Shown here one piece after another: positions 1 through 9,158 of a stretch of 64,000 nt of DNA (the stretch's first letter is position 1; every line of letters begins with the position of its first letter). The stretch comes from Prochlorococcus sp. AG-402-K16 (GTDB taxonomy: Bacteria; Cyanobacteriota; Cyanobacteriia; PCC-6307; Cyanobiaceae). Location of the stretch: assembly GCA_003216795.1 (NCBI GenBank), contig QCIH01000001.1, positions 1-64,000 on the forward strand, read 5' to 3'. The notes under the pieces are model-generated. The model worked only from the letters and a program-made list of their open reading frames with translations, was not told the origin of the DNA and did no database searches. Position numbers and translations under genes: made by a program.

Positions 1-894
1 ATAGAAAAGATACTTAAAGAACTTCTTCAAGAAGATGATTTACTACCTAAGAACCAACAGCAAGAAATAGACTTTAACGAGAATAATAATAAAGAAAATT
101 TAAATATTGATCAAGATACTGCATTGGTATTAATTAAATCAGACGTAAAAAAAGAAGTTAATGAGATATCTTTGAATAAAAGATTTACAAATAACAATCA
201 ATCTAAAGAAAAAGCCAACTTAGACATAAGCCTTCCCAATTTTGTTGAAAAAAAAGTAAGGAATCTAAGAAGAAGTATTAATAGTGAAAAATTAAAGGAG
301 AATATTAATGACATTCAAATTAATACAATTAAAGAAACTGAATTAATAAAATGTCGAATTGAGTTAATTAGTCATTGGAAAACCTTATATGGATCAGTTC
401 CTAATGATCATGTAGTAGAAGCTTCGATGGATTGGTTTGAAAGGGATATATGGCCAAATCTTGATGGAACTGAAAATCTACCCTTTACCTGGAGTGCAGC
501 CAATAAATTAATGTCAGAATTATGCCCATTCTGGATAAAGAAAAATCCATCCCTTGAAATTGTTTTATTAATGATTGGCGTTTTAGAAGACCCTTTTGCT
601 ACGTCAGACCTGATAAATAGAATACCAACACTTATGAGAAGGTTTATAAGTAGATTTAAGCGAAATAATAGATCAAATTCATTTGAAACTTTGGACTCAA
701 CAATGACAGTACATGGAGCACTTAAATTATTGAATTTATCAACATCCGTAGGATCCGCTCATACGTTCCGTAAAATTAGAGAGGCCTATAAATCAATAGC
801 CTTAGAGACGCATCCAGATGCTGGAGGCTCAACAGATCAAATGAGAAAATTAAATGAAGCGTATCAATTGCTAAAAAATCTATATAGAAAATAG
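1..894 (+). CDS. J-domain protein, 5' end cut by window edge
   Basis: The reading frame is open from base 1, so the start lies outside the window; the first in-window alternative start (TTG at 124) is probably internal. The last ~60 residues form a DnaJ-like J domain with the HPD motif (in 'THPDAGG'), which in this family stimulates the ATPase of a DnaK partner. Upstream of it is a region rich in Lys, Asn and Glu and then a globular part with several tryptophans that I do not recognise. J domain at the C-terminus, with no Gly/Phe or zinc-finger region, means this is a specialised co-chaperone and not canonical DnaJ. The partner is unknown. Confidence 0.8.
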   Translation: MEKILKELLQEDDLLPKNQQQEIDFNENNNKENLNIDQDTALVLIKSDVKKEVNEISLNKRFTNNNQSKEKANLDISLPNFVEKKVRNLRRSINSEKLKENINDIQINTIKETELIKCRIELISHWKTLYGSVPNDHVVEASMDWFERDIWPNLDGTENLPFTWSAANKLMSELCPFWIKKNPSLEIVLLMIGVLEDPFATSDLINRIPTLMRRFISRFKRNNRSNSFETLDSTMTVHGALKLLNLSTSVGSAHTFRKIREAYKSIALETHPDAGGSTDQMRKLNEAYQLLKNLYRK

Positions 895-904
895 TATACT
901 AATT

Positions 905-950
905 CTCAAATAAGACTAATATTAAGTCTATTTTATAGTCTCATATAAGA
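905..950 (+). repeat. Dispersed repeat copy A
   Basis: The 17-base core TATAGTCTCATATAAGA occupies 934-950 and is preceded by AAGTCTATTT. The copy also contains the short inverted pair AGACT/AGTCT. The same core is found at 1643-1659 without mismatch and at 1111-1127 with one mismatch, all in the same orientation. Confidence 0.6.
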
Positions 951-1082
951 TAGCCGCTAATTTGAAAATTTCTAATTTTCGTCAATTATTATTATTCAAA
1001 TATATTTAAACAATAATTATGTATAAATGAAATAAAAATAGAATATACTCTTAAAGAATAAAAATTAGATGTATAGTACTTC

Positions 1083-1127
1083 TCATATGAGGCTTATTAT
1101 AAGTCTATTATATAGTCTCAAATAAGA
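1083..1127 (+). repeat. Dispersed repeat copy B
   Basis: The core at 1111-1127 reads TATAGTCTCAAATAAGA, one base different from copies A and C. The preceding AAGTCTATTA matches copy A in nine of ten bases, so similarity extends upstream of the core. Confidence 0.6.
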
Positions 1128-1317
1128 AATATAAGATAAACTGATTTATCAATTTGGATGATTCATACCCAAACTGTTATTTATTGCCTGGGAAAAATTA
1201 AAAATGGAATAATAAACATATAAATTACGTCCTTTCAATGTCCAAGAAATTTATAACGCTTAAAAAGTCCTGAAGTCAAAGGTTTTTATGTTCTCCAGTA
1301 CTGCCTTAAAGACAGTA

Positions 1318-1578
1318 CTACCTAGATTGAAGCTTTTCGATGGCAGTTTTTCTATCAATGCTAGGGACATCACTTAATCCGTTAGCATCAAACCAAGGGG
1401 CGCTAGCCCAATCAAATCCTTCCCCGAAAGTATTATCTGGTGCAGCTATATACCAGTGACATGATGCATCTGGTATGTCAACAGCGCATTTTGACCAATC
1501 ATCTGACCACTGAGGGACTTGTACCCACAACACTGAAGATAAAAGTAGAGATAACAAATTTATCATGAGCTTTATCAT
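1318..1578 (-). CDS. Small secreted protein of unknown function
   Basis: This 86-residue protein begins with a hydrophobic segment (about residues 3-18, Leu/Ser-rich) that looks like a signal peptide. A Trp- and Asp-rich mature part follows, with two cysteines (in SKCAV and ASCHW) that could form a disulfide outside the cytoplasm. ATG at 1578 is used; a second ATG four codons downstream is possible. The gene is isolated and shares no operon. Function unknown; the ordered, tryptophan-rich composition argues for a real gene. Confidence 0.6.
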   Translation of the reverse strand: MIKLMINLLSLLLSSVLWVQVPQWSDDWSKCAVDIPDASCHWYIAAPDNTFGEGFDWASAPWFDANGLSDVPSIDRKTAIEKLQSR

Positions 1579-1642
1579 ACAGCATTAATTACTTTTGTAT
1601 GATTATTCTTTATCTTATGTAAGAATCATATATAGACTTGTT

Positions 1643-1659
1643 TATAGTCTCATATAAGA
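1643..1659 (+). repeat. Dispersed repeat copy C (core)
   Basis: The core TATAGTCTCATATAAGA is identical to copy A at 934-950. It sits between the start of the small secreted gene and the stop of pheT, and like copy A is followed by a TAGC tetramer within a few bases. Confidence 0.6.
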
Positions 1660-1671
1660 TTAGCGATACAG

Positions 1672-4116
1672 TTATTTCCTCAATTTAGTGTTAAAACATT
1701 TTTCAATATTAGAAATGATATTTGAATGAATTGATGTAATATCCGAGTCTAGTAATGTTTTATCTTTATCTCTATAAGATAATCTAAATGTATAACTTAT
1801 ATGATCATCTCCAAATTTAGTATCTTCAAAAACATCAAGTAAATTTACATCCTCTAAGAGATTCTTTCCTGTTTTTCTTATTTGTGATGTAATTTCGCTA
1901 ATTAAAAATTTCTTACTGAAAACAAAATTTATATCCCTTTCCATTTTCGGAACAATTGGGTATTGCTTATACAATGGAATCCATTTAGTTTTTCTTGTAC
2001 TAGCTCCCAAGAGGTTAGAAACATTTATGTTAAATAAATAAACTTTTTTTAATGACTTCTTTTCTAATATTAGTTTGGGATGTATTTCACCAAAATAACC
2101 TGCATCTTTCCCTTCAATAATTAATTTCGCTGTTCTTCCTGGATGAAGAAAATTAATTGAATCAGTTGGTTTATCATCAATTTTTATGTTCAAAGATGAT
2201 AAAGCCTCCTTTAACTTTCCTCTGGCCTGGAAATAATTAAGATCGTTATCCTTACCCGAATCTATCCATTTTCCAAATTTTTTATTTCCATAAATCGCAC
2301 CATTCAGAACTTCTTCTTGAATGAATTCAGTTTTATTTTGAAAAACATTTCCAATTTCAAATATATAACAACTTGCTTGTCCAGCTTTTATATTACGGTT
2401 AACTATCTCCAAATGTTCTTTCCAGATATTATCTCTAAGACAGCTTGTTTCTAATAACAAAGGATTAGAAATCTTTATAAGTTTTTCATCATCTTCAGGA
2501 ACAAGAGAATAGCTTAGTACCTCGTTAAAACCATTTTCTATAAAACCATTTTTTACTTTTCTCAATGCCAACTGTTCTGATGACAATTTTCCAGGCTTAA
2601 TTGGATTAGGAAGTTTTAAGTCGAATCTGTCATAGCCTATTAATCTGGCTATTTCTTCAATTAAATCTATTTCTCTTGTTAAATCATGTGATCTATTAGG
2701 AATTACTGCTACATCCCAGCCATATTCTTTATTCATTAAGGTACAACCTATGAGTGTTAATTTATCAACTATTTCATTATCAGATAAATTTCTTTTTTTA
2801 AATTGATCGTTAATTATTAATGGACCAAGAATTTTATGTATTCGATTTCTCCTTAGTTTAATAAATATATCCTCATTACTTATTAAATTTGAAGTATTAA
2901 TGATTGGTGAATTAATAGAAAAATATTCTTCTAAAAGATTAATTGCCCTAGTTACCGCACTTATTGTATTTTTTGATGAAATCCCTTTTTCATACCTGCT
3001 GCTAGATTCTGTTCTTATGCCTAAGGCCTTGGAAGATTTTCTTATAGTAACTGGATTAAAAACAGCTCCTTCAAGGTAAATAGATGAAGTAGTATTACTT
3101 ACAGAAGTCTCTAAACCGCCTATAACCCCAGCAATAGCTACAGGTTTATCACAACAAGTAATAACTGTGATATTGTCATTTAGGTTATATTCTTTACCAT
3201 CTAAGCAAATAAGTCTTTCGTTATCCTTGCCTTTTCTTACAGAGAAATCTTCTGGAGAAACTTCCTTTCCAATTAAGTTTGACAGTTTATCTTTATCAAA
3301 CGCATGCAAAGGTTGACCTTGTTCTAAAAGAATATAATTTGTCAAATCAACTAGAAGATTAATAGATTTTATACCTGATTTTTCTATACGGTCTTTAAGC
3401 CAATTTGGAGATAATTTCTCTCCATTTACTCCATCAATGCAGCTTATTGTATAAATGCAATTAGATTCTATAGCCTCTGGACAAAGTTTAATTCCCTTAA
3501 GTAAATGAATATCGTATTTATGGTTTAATTCTGGAAAATTTAAGGTGGATTCTAAAAGGGCAGAAATTTCACGGGCTATACCTATAACAGACATTCCATC
3601 AGGTCTATTAGCTGTAATGGCTAAATCATATATAAAATCATTTAATTGAAGCAAGTCAGACCCTGGCGTGCCCAATTCATGTTTTAGGGCCAAATCTTCA
3701 TCAATGATCTCTATACCTTCGCTAGAGTCCTCTAAACCCAGTTCCTGCAGTGAACATATCATTCCTTCGCTCATGACACCTCTAATTTCACTTCTTTTAA
3801 TAGTTAAATCAACTGCATTTAAATTCGCACCCACAGTAGCAACATAAACATAAATATTTGGTTTTACATTCCGCGCACCACAGATAATTTGTAAATTCTT
3901 TGAATTACCAATATCGACTTGGCAAATTGAAAGTTTGTCAGATCCTTCGTGTTTTAAAACAGATAATACCTTACCTAAAACAACACCATTTACATTTTTT
4001 GAACAATCTTCTAATGATTCAACCTCAAATCCACCAATAGACAACTTCTCAGAGAGATCTTCAGGAGTAGAAGTGATTTCAACTAAATTTTTCAACCAAT
4101 TTTGAGAAACTTTCAT
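1672..4116 (-). CDS. pheT: Phenylalanyl-tRNA synthetase beta subunit
   Basis: PheT pairs with PheS to charge tRNA-Phe in the cytoplasm; the beta chain supplies tRNA binding and editing. The 814 residues show the family order: an N-terminal OB-fold tRNA-binding domain (around residues 44-150, GVVLGKVLSVLKHEGSDKLS), the B3/4 editing and B5 regions, a synthetase-like core, and a C-terminal anticodon-binding FDX-ACB domain (from about residue 720, PIVPKMERDINFVF). Length is normal. Transcribed leftward, divergent from rpmG; pheS is not nearby, as is usual in cyanobacteria. Confidence 0.97.
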   Translation of the reverse strand: MKVSQNWLKNLVEITSTPEDLSEKLSIGGFEVESLEDCSKNVNGVVLGKVLSVLKHEGSDKLSICQVDIGNSKNLQIICGARNVKPNIYVYVATVGANLNAVDLTIKRSEIRGVMSEGMICSLQELGLEDSSEGIEIIDEDLALKHELGTPGSDLLQLNDFIYDLAITANRPDGMSVIGIAREISALLESTLNFPELNHKYDIHLLKGIKLCPEAIESNCIYTISCIDGVNGEKLSPNWLKDRIEKSGIKSINLLVDLTNYILLEQGQPLHAFDKDKLSNLIGKEVSPEDFSVRKGKDNERLICLDGKEYNLNDNITVITCCDKPVAIAGVIGGLETSVSNTTSSIYLEGAVFNPVTIRKSSKALGIRTESSSRYEKGISSKNTISAVTRAINLLEEYFSINSPIINTSNLISNEDIFIKLRRNRIHKILGPLIINDQFKKRNLSDNEIVDKLTLIGCTLMNKEYGWDVAVIPNRSHDLTREIDLIEEIARLIGYDRFDLKLPNPIKPGKLSSEQLALRKVKNGFIENGFNEVLSYSLVPEDDEKLIKISNPLLLETSCLRDNIWKEHLEIVNRNIKAGQASCYIFEIGNVFQNKTEFIQEEVLNGAIYGNKKFGKWIDSGKDNDLNYFQARGKLKEALSSLNIKIDDKPTDSINFLHPGRTAKLIIEGKDAGYFGEIHPKLILEKKSLKKVYLFNINVSNLLGASTRKTKWIPLYKQYPIVPKMERDINFVFSKKFLISEITSQIRKTGKNLLEDVNLLDVFEDTKFGDDHISYTFRLSYRDKDKTLLDSDITSIHSNIISNIEKCFNTKLRK

Positions 4117-4218
4117 ATATATTTTTTAATCAATTGATGATAAAAGAAATGAGTATATCTTCAAAAAAGTTTGTTAAAGATGTACAATAGAAAATTATAC
4201 AATAGAGTATTAATTAAA

Positions 4219-4413
4219 ATGGCCAAAAAAGGGACAAGAGTAGTAGTGACCCTGGAATGTACTGAAGCTAGGACAAGCACAGATCCTAAGAGATCAAATG
4301 GTGTCTCAAGATATACTACTGAAAAGAATCGTAGAAATACAACCGAAAGATTAGAACTAAAAAAGTTTAATCCTCATTTAAACAGAATGACAATTCACAA
4401 AGAAATTAAGTAA
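4219..4413 (+). CDS. rpmG: 50S ribosomal protein L33
   Basis: A 64-residue protein beginning [16 protein letters not shown], typical of cyanobacterial and chloroplast L33. The frame is open upstream to 4171, but the ATG at 4219 gives the family N-terminus and normal length. It is the first gene of a rightward group with rpsR 17 bases downstream. Confidence 0.95.
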   Translation: MAKKGTRVVVTLECTEARTSTDPKRSNGVSRYTTEKNRRNTTERLELKKFNPHLNRMTIHKEIK

Positions 4414-4430
4414 TCAAATCAAATTAAATC

Positions 4431-4652
4431 ATGCCTAATTCAATTTTTAAAAAACAACTATCACCTATCAAACCTGGAGATCCTATTGACTATAAGGATG
4501 TAGAACTACTAAAAAAATTCATAACTGAGAGGGGAAAAATTTTACCAAGAAGAATGACAGGTTTAACATCTAAGCAACAAAGAGATCTCACATTAGCTGT
4601 TAAGAGAGCAAGAATTGTAGCTCTTTTACCCTTCGTAAATCCTGAAGGATAA
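4431..4652 (+). CDS. rpsR: 30S ribosomal protein S18
   Basis: 73 residues with the S18 signature around [19 protein letters not shown] and the basic C-terminal half ([23 protein letters not shown]). Binds the central domain of the 30S subunit together with S6. Follows rpmG and precedes an RNB-family ribonuclease, a grouping I recall from other cyanobacteria. Confidence 0.96.
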   Translation: MPNSIFKKQLSPIKPGDPIDYKDVELLKKFITERGKILPRRMTGLTSKQQRDLTLAVKRARIVALLPFVNPEG

Positions 4653-4697
4653 TTTCATATTGAATATAGCTGGCACTATAATTGATATTTCAAATAT

Positions 4698-5882
4698 TTG
4701 AAAGATTTAACTAATTTAAAAACATATATTATTGACTCTGATGATCCACATGAGGTTGATGATGCTATTTCATTAGAAATAAAAGAAGGAAATAAAAAAA
4801 ATTTATGGATACATATTACTAATCCATGCAAACTCTTTTTGCACGACTCTAATGTTGATTTAAATGCAAGAAGGAGAAATAGCAGTTTATATTTAATTGA
4901 TCAATATGTCCCAATGCTCCCTAAGGATATTCTTGAAAAGGCAAATCTAGCTCAGAATAAAGTTTCAGAAACTATTAGTGCATCAATAGAATTCAATGAT
5001 GATGGATCAATAAATAAATATGAAATTACTGAAGCAATAATAAAACCAAAATATCAATTAACATATGAAGATGCAAATGAAATATTAGAAATAGAACCTA
5101 AAGAAGAAATAGAATTAATTGAGATTAAAAATTTATTAGAAAAAAGTATTACATTCAGAAAGAAACAAGGAGCAATTATTTTTGAAAGTCCTAATAATAA
5201 AATTAAATTATATGAGGATAAGATCATACTAACTAAATTAGAGAAAACAATATCACAAATTATAATTGCAGAATCAATGATATTAATGGGTTATGTAACA
5301 AGTTTATTTATAGATAAATATGATTTAGCGGCTGCATTTAGGATTCAAAAAATAAACTGCAAACCATTTGAAATACTTAATAGATATAAAGATAGTGATA
5401 TTAAGTATATAATATTAAAACAATATATGGGAAGAAGTTATATAACTACTAAACCAGGAATCCATGAATCTTTGGGCCTTAAAATGTATGTACAATGTAC
5501 TTCACCATTAAGAAGATATCTTGATTTAATTATACAAAGGCAAATCTATAACAAACTTAATAATTACGAAGTTCTAAGTAAAGATTCAGTTTCAAAGATT
5601 ATTGATTTTTCAAAAAATAGGCAATCTGAGAATAATTATATCTTTAAGAATGATAAATTTAAGTATTTAAAATTATTTTTTAAAAATGAAAAAAAACCCT
5701 TTTATAAAATAATATTCGTTAAGTGGATTAATCATAAAAAAAATATTGCTTTGGTTTATTTTCCAGATTATTCACTAGAAATACTTATTACTCTTTTTGT
5801 ATCAATAGAAATATATAGTAATAAAATATATAAAGTTAAATATATTATAAATGATAGTAATCTATTAGAATTTATTTATTAA
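4698..5882 (+). CDS. RNB-family 3'-5' exoribonuclease, short form
   Basis: The protein is a compact RNase II/R-type nuclease. The metal-binding cluster is intact near the N-terminus (residues 13-22, DSDDPHEVDD) and the RNA-gripping motif SPLRRYLDL follows at about residue 270. At 394 residues it is much shorter than the usual 650-800: there is no N-terminal cold-shock domain before the catalytic cluster, and the C-terminal S1 barrel is at best partial. The TTG at 4698 is the only plausible start, because the frame is closed at 4683. It may act on short or structured RNA ends, but this is inference. The other RNB protein in the window (20522-22744) has the opposite defect. Confidence 0.85.
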   Translation: MKDLTNLKTYIIDSDDPHEVDDAISLEIKEGNKKNLWIHITNPCKLFLHDSNVDLNARRRNSSLYLIDQYVPMLPKDILEKANLAQNKVSETISASIEFNDDGSINKYEITEAIIKPKYQLTYEDANEILEIEPKEEIELIEIKNLLEKSITFRKKQGAIIFESPNNKIKLYEDKIILTKLEKTISQIIIAESMILMGYVTSLFIDKYDLAAAFRIQKINCKPFEILNRYKDSDIKYIILKQYMGRSYITTKPGIHESLGLKMYVQCTSPLRRYLDLIIQRQIYNKLNNYEVLSKDSVSKIIDFSKNRQSENNYIFKNDKFKYLKLFFKNEKKPFYKIIFVKWINHKKNIALVYFPDYSLEILITLFVSIEIYSNKIYKVKYIINDSNLLEFIY

Positions 5883-5950
5883 TAAGATAATAAATATAAT
5901 AGATAGTTATTAGTTTAAAAAATATCTGTTAGTATTAATAAAAATGCTTT

Positions 5951-7495
5951 ATGACTTTTGTCATTACTACACCTTTATACTATGTTAATGATAAACCTCA
6001 TTTAGGAAGTGTATATACAACAATTATTTGTGACTCAATAGCTAGGTATAAAAGGCTTGCAGGTGAAGATGTTATTTTCATCACTGGCGTTGATGAACAT
6101 GGTTTGAAAATACAAAGAACAGCTAATGAAAAAGGTATTGAACCAAAATCACATTGTGATGAAATCTCAGAAGTCTTTAATAATAATTGGAAAAATTGGA
6201 ATATATCCTTTGATAAATTTATAAGAACAAGCTCAAAAAATCATGAATTTGTCGTTAATGAATTTTATGAAAGAGTAAAAGAATCAGATGATATCTATAT
6301 GGGAGTTCAAAAAGGTTGGTATTGTGTAGGTTGTGAAGAATTTAAAGATAATCCAGAAAACTCATCAACATACAAGTGCCCCATACATCAAAAAAATCTA
6401 GAATGGAAAAATGAAGAGAATCTATTTTTTCGGCTTTCAAAATATCAAAAAGAAATTGAGAAAATAATCAACGAACCTTCTTTTATAGAGCCAATAGAAA
6501 GAAAGAATGAAATTATAAATTTTGTGTCTAGAGGTTTAAAGGATTTTTCAATTTCAAGAACAAATGTTTCATGGGGAATTCCAGTCCCTGGTTACGATAA
6601 CCATACCTTTTATGTATGGTTTGATGCTTTACTTGGATATGTAAGTGCCATTAGCTCTGACGCGATAGAACATTCATTGGAAAAATCAATTAGTGGAGGA
6701 TGGCCAGCTGATGTTCATTTTATTGGTAAAGATATTCTGAGATTCCATGCGGTATATTGGCCCGCAATGCTCATTTCTGCCAAAATGAAAGTTCCTAAAA
6801 AGGTTTTTGGGCATGGCTTTCTTACAAGAGAGGGGCAAAAAATGGGTAAAAGCTTGGGAAATGTACTCGACCCTGATTTATTGCTTACAAAATATGGAAA
6901 CGATCCTGTAAGGTGGTTCCTCATTAAAGACATATCACTAGGAAATGATGGGGATTTTCAAGATAAAAGATTTGTTGACATTATTAATAATGACTTAGCT
7001 AATACAATTGGTAATTTATTAAATAGAACATCATCCATGTCTAGAAAATGGTTTGATAATAAAGTGCCAAATAATGAAAAAATTTTAGGTGAAAATAAAA
7101 TAGAGAATTCTGCCAAAATTGCTGTCAAAAACTATATTTATAACTTTGATAACTACAAATTAGATCTAGCAGCTAATGAAGTCCTTAGCTTATCAATTAA
7201 TACAAATTTGTATTTGAATGATAATCAGCCATGGTTGTTAATAAAGGATAAAGATAATCTACCTCTTGTTAAACAAATTATTTATAACGTTTTAGAAAGT
7301 ACCCGAATAATAGGATTGTTATTGATACCTTTATTGCCCGAATTATCTACAAAAATTAATGAGCAACTTGGTTCTATATACACAGAAGAAATTCCTTGGA
7401 AACAACAATTAAATTGGGGATTATTAGTAAGTAACTCAAGTCTTCCTAAACCCACTCCAATCATAAATAAACTGGAGTATGAGCAACATTTATAG
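5951..7495 (+). CDS. metG: Methionyl-tRNA synthetase
   Basis: Charges tRNA-Met. The class I signatures are visible: the HIGH-type motif HLGS near residue 18 (TTPLYYVNDKPHLGS) and the KMSKS-type loop KMGKSLGN at about residue 297. A Cys-rich insert (WYCVGCEEF...CPIH) matches the zinc knuckle. The 514-residue length indicates the form lacking the C-terminal dimerisation/tRNA-binding extension. It overlaps the following lptC-like gene by 17 bases, suggesting coupled translation. Confidence 0.97.
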   Translation: MTFVITTPLYYVNDKPHLGSVYTTIICDSIARYKRLAGEDVIFITGVDEHGLKIQRTANEKGIEPKSHCDEISEVFNNNWKNWNISFDKFIRTSSKNHEFVVNEFYERVKESDDIYMGVQKGWYCVGCEEFKDNPENSSTYKCPIHQKNLEWKNEENLFFRLSKYQKEIEKIINEPSFIEPIERKNEIINFVSRGLKDFSISRTNVSWGIPVPGYDNHTFYVWFDALLGYVSAISSDAIEHSLEKSISGGWPADVHFIGKDILRFHAVYWPAMLISAKMKVPKKVFGHGFLTREGQKMGKSLGNVLDPDLLLTKYGNDPVRWFLIKDISLGNDGDFQDKRFVDIINNDLANTIGNLLNRTSSMSRKWFDNKVPNNEKILGENKIENSAKIAVKNYIYNFDNYKLDLAANEVLSLSINTNLYLNDNQPWLLIKDKDNLPLVKQIIYNVLESTRIIGLLLIPLLPELSTKINEQLGSIYTEEIPWKQQLNWGLLVSNSSLPKPTPIINKLEYEQHL

Positions 7496-8102
7496 ATTAA
7501 TAATTTTCCTTCCATTATTTATGCTTGGTTGCACACCAAATGTATTTGATGAAAATAAAGTAATACAAAAAATAGAAAGTTTAGATATGACAATTTTCTC
7601 TAAAAGTGGAGATAAAATATATTCAATTAGCAGTCCAAATTCAAGTTATGACAATATTGAATTAAAATTCGAATTAAAAAAACCTATCATTAATATTCTC
7701 AATGGAGAAGAAACTAAATATATTATTAGTTCAGAAGAATCTACATTATCAGACAACAATAAATTTCTGAAATTGAAAGGGAATGTTAAATTAAAAACTC
7801 TTAAAAAAGATGGGGATTTTTTATATGCTGATAATTTTATTTGGAATATAGAAAATACTAACTATCTATTAGAGGGTAATATAAGATTTGAAAATCAAAA
7901 TATTATCTTAAATTCAGAAAAAGCCATATTGAGTTCAGATAACATAATTGAATTTTTCAATCCAGTAAAATACATTATAAAAGATGAAAATAACGAAAAT
8001 AAGTATGAGATAAATTCAGAAAATGCTTACTATAATTTATCTACTGAATCAGTAAGTTTTAAAGCTAAAGATAAAAGAGTAAAATCAATAATTTATTTTT
8101 AA
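7479..8102 (+). CDS. lptC: LptC-like LPS-export lipoprotein
   Basis: The N-terminus is a short hydrophobic helix ending in a lipobox (LFMLGC, Cys17), so the mature protein should be lipid-anchored. The rest is beta-rich with repeated strands (LKLKGNVKLKT, YLLEGNIRFENQNIILNSEKA), the pattern of the LptC/OstA fold that hands lipopolysaccharide across the periplasm. Length (207 aa) fits. Its start lies inside metG. The assignment rests on fold pattern and lipobox, so it is likely but not certain. Confidence 0.7.
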   Translation: MSNIYRLIIFLPLFMLGCTPNVFDENKVIQKIESLDMTIFSKSGDKIYSISSPNSSYDNIELKFELKKPIINILNGEETKYIISSEESTLSDNNKFLKLKGNVKLKTLKKDGDFLYADNFIWNIENTNYLLEGNIRFENQNIILNSEKAILSSDNIIEFFNPVKYIIKDENNENKYEINSENAYYNLSTESVSFKAKDKRVKSIIYF

Positions 8103-8725
8103 ATATTATTTTTTGAAAAAATATTATTAATTTTTTTGGACCAGTTATTTATCCATTTTTCATCAGACTTCGTAAAACACTTAGTACTCCAGCCTCCAAT
8201 CAATATAAAAGCCTTGCTATTTATAGGTACAACTAAGATAGATGGAATTTCGGCACAAAAATTAAAAAATTCATCTCTTCCAGGATAAAATTTAGTGTTT
8301 GCTAATGATATTAATTTCATATCTTTTATAGATCTCAGACAAGTTTCCCCAGGTTTAAAATCATCACTTGAAGTGATTCCTCTCCTCAATATATTGACGC
8401 CATCATTGTGGATTAATATTGCTGCTGCAGCTGTAGAAGTTAATATTGCTTCAGAACCCCATGCTAGTTCATTAATAACTTCATCTGGCATGTTTCTATC
8501 GAAGAGAAACTTATTTTCTCCCTTTAATGCAGATTTCTCACCAGCTAATGGTTCGAATTGTTTAAATAAAAAACCTATCAAAATAATAATTAATGAAGCT
8601 ATTGCGGCTAAGACTTGTGCTCTCTCAAGCTCAGGAGTGATTGTTTCTATTGAAATAAAATTTGCTATCTGAAAAATAAAGAGTATGGCACCGATTAATA
8701 TTAATGATTTCCCATTGAATCCCAT
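8099..8725 (-). CDS. Cofactor assembly of complex C subunit B (CCB2/CCB4-like)
   Basis: CCB proteins attach the covalent haem ci to cytochrome b6 on the stromal/cytoplasmic side. The 208-residue protein has two N-terminal membrane helices (about 8-27 and 38-54), then a soluble part with the conserved run ELAWGSEAILTSTAAAA and a C-terminal FILIGGWSTKCF segment, matching the cyanobacterial DUF2930 family. It converges with lptC and overlaps it by four bases. Confidence 0.75.
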   Translation of the reverse strand: MGFNGKSLILIGAILFIFQIANFISIETITPELERAQVLAAIASLIIILIGFLFKQFEPLAGEKSALKGENKFLFDRNMPDEVINELAWGSEAILTSTAAAAILIHNDGVNILRRGITSSDDFKPGETCLRSIKDMKLISLANTKFYPGRDEFFNFCAEIPSILVVPINSKAFILIGGWSTKCFTKSDEKWINNWSKKINNIFSKNNI

Positions 8726-8836
8726 ATTTTAAATATGTTATTTCTAATTAAATTATGCAAATATTATATTGTTTAGTACATTTAAAATTACTCAATAATA
8801 TGGTTTTTAATATATAATTAATCAAAACCTTTCAAC

Positions 8837-9148
8837 ATGAACCTAAACATCAATAAATATATACTTTCTTTAATCTTTACTGGCTTAATTTTTATTCTTA
8901 ACCCCTCCACTACATACGCTAATGAAATTCCTAATATAAATAAATATTTTGGTATAACTCAACAGAAGACTGTTATAAATTACGAAAAAAGTCAGCCTTC
9001 ATCTATTGACAACCCTGTAGTGGATCCAAATTTTAACACTATGAGATCAAAAGATACTGAAAGCTCAACTGCTACTTATATAGTTGTAGGTTTGTTAATT
9101 GCTGCCACAATTATCCCTTTAGCAACATGGTGGTATTTCTCTAAATAA
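8837..9148 (+). CDS. Small membrane protein with signal peptide, unknown function
   Basis: 103 residues: a hydrophobic N-terminal segment ending near TTYA (probable signal-peptidase site around residue 28), a polar middle, and a C-terminal membrane helix (about 80-100, TYIVVGLLIAATIIPLATW). This suggests a thylakoid or periplasmic domain tethered at its C-terminus. It lies 10 bases before cobU. No family recognised. Confidence 0.6.
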   Translation: MNLNINKYILSLIFTGLIFILNPSTTYANEIPNINKYFGITQQKTVINYEKSQPSSIDNPVVDPNFNTMRSKDTESSTATYIVVGLLIAATIIPLATWWYFSK

Positions 9149-9158
9149 TAGAGAATTT

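Larger units (their letters stand above)
895..1317. other. Intergenic region carrying two copies of a dispersed repeat
   Basis: No credible gene is seen in these 423 bases. The stretch is very A+T-rich and holds two of the three copies of a ~45-base repeat with the core TATAGTCTCATATAAGA (separate entries). A 7-bp inverted repeat (AGTACTG at 1297-1303 with CAGTACT at 1313-1319) overlaps the stop codon of the leftward gene that follows; it has no T-run on either side, so a terminator role is doubtful. Confidence 0.6.

Noticed and set aside
1297-1319. 7-bp hairpin at the end of the small secreted gene as a terminator
   Set aside because: It overlaps the stop codon and has no T-run on either strand.
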